In this document: positions 5,370-5,424 of the stretch, one piece after another | How positions within the stretch are numbered: the stretch's first letter is position 1 | Layout: every line of letters begins with the position of its first letter | Program-made: the position numbers and the translations under genes | The notes under the pieces: generated by a model | What the model saw: the letters and a program-made list of their open reading frames with translations, nothing else | What the model was told of the DNA's origin: nothing | Database searches by the model: none | Assembly: GCA_016763255.1 (NCBI GenBank) | Contig: JAESUA010000242.1 | Coordinates: forward strand, 1 to 5,424 | Origin: Magnetovibrio sp. | GTDB lineage: Bacteria; Pseudomonadota; Alphaproteobacteria; Rhodospirillales; Magnetovibrionaceae | DNA length: 5,424 bases | Reading direction: 5' to 3'

Positions 5370-5424
5370 GTCTGCTTATCCTTACCTTTTCATGTCCTAA
5401 AGCGGCGATCAGTTACCCGAAACG
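5370..5424 (-). other. Upstream edge of the minus-strand operon
   Basis: Only 55 bases remain beyond the DUF302 start. All three minus-strand frames close here (TAA, TGA and TGA), so the 3' end of another minus-strand gene could lie here, but none can be identified from so little sequence. I see no convincing -35/-10 pair, so the operon promoter is probably outside the window. Confidence 0.4.

Noticed and set aside
5382..5393. Three-codon mini-ORF (ATG AAA AGG TAA, minus strand) just upstream of the DUF302 start
   Set aside because: It is too short to judge, and a short ATG-to-stop stretch is expected by chance. There is no sign of an attenuator structure in the 55 bases available.

Overview
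The window reads as chromosomal DNA from a Gram-negative proteobacterium. A long FadE-type acyl-CoA dehydrogenase, a DUF2478 protein and a membrane-anchored DUF302 protein together suggest an alphaproteobacterium, perhaps Rhodospirillales-like. That placement is an inference from gene content and moderate-to-high G+C, not from a marker gene. I see no tRNA, rRNA, CRISPR array, insertion sequence or integrase.

Layout. Positions 2-1339 (+) hold the 3' part of a fadE-like beta-oxidation gene that enters from the left edge. A DUF2478 gene (1381-1905, +) follows after 41 bases with a good ribosome binding site. A visibly A+T-rich 178-base gap then leads to a stand-alone, AAA-less FtsH/M41-like peptidase-domain protein (2084-2644, +). 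In this protein the zinc motif HEAGH has become YEAGH.

From 2702 to 5369 everything lies on the minus strand and looks like one operon. In transcription order it holds: a membrane-anchored DUF302 protein (5369-4782); an EHD/dynamin-like large GTPase with a two-helix membrane anchor (4757-3174); and a small single-pass protein (3100-2702) with an unusually regular coiled coil whose d positions are mostly methionine. The operon meets the M41-like gene head-on. A hairpin followed by a T tract on the minus strand, lying inside the 3' end of the M41-like gene, probably terminates it.

The most interesting part is this three-gene membrane cassette: a cytoplasmic nucleotide-dependent membrane-remodelling enzyme co-transcribed with two proteins predicted to be anchored in the inner membrane with periplasmic domains. 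I know of no described system with this composition. A role in envelope or membrane remodelling is inference. The neighbouring M41-like protein, probably catalytically dead, is a second candidate for new biology. Its convergent orientation gives no direct evidence of a functional link to the cassette.
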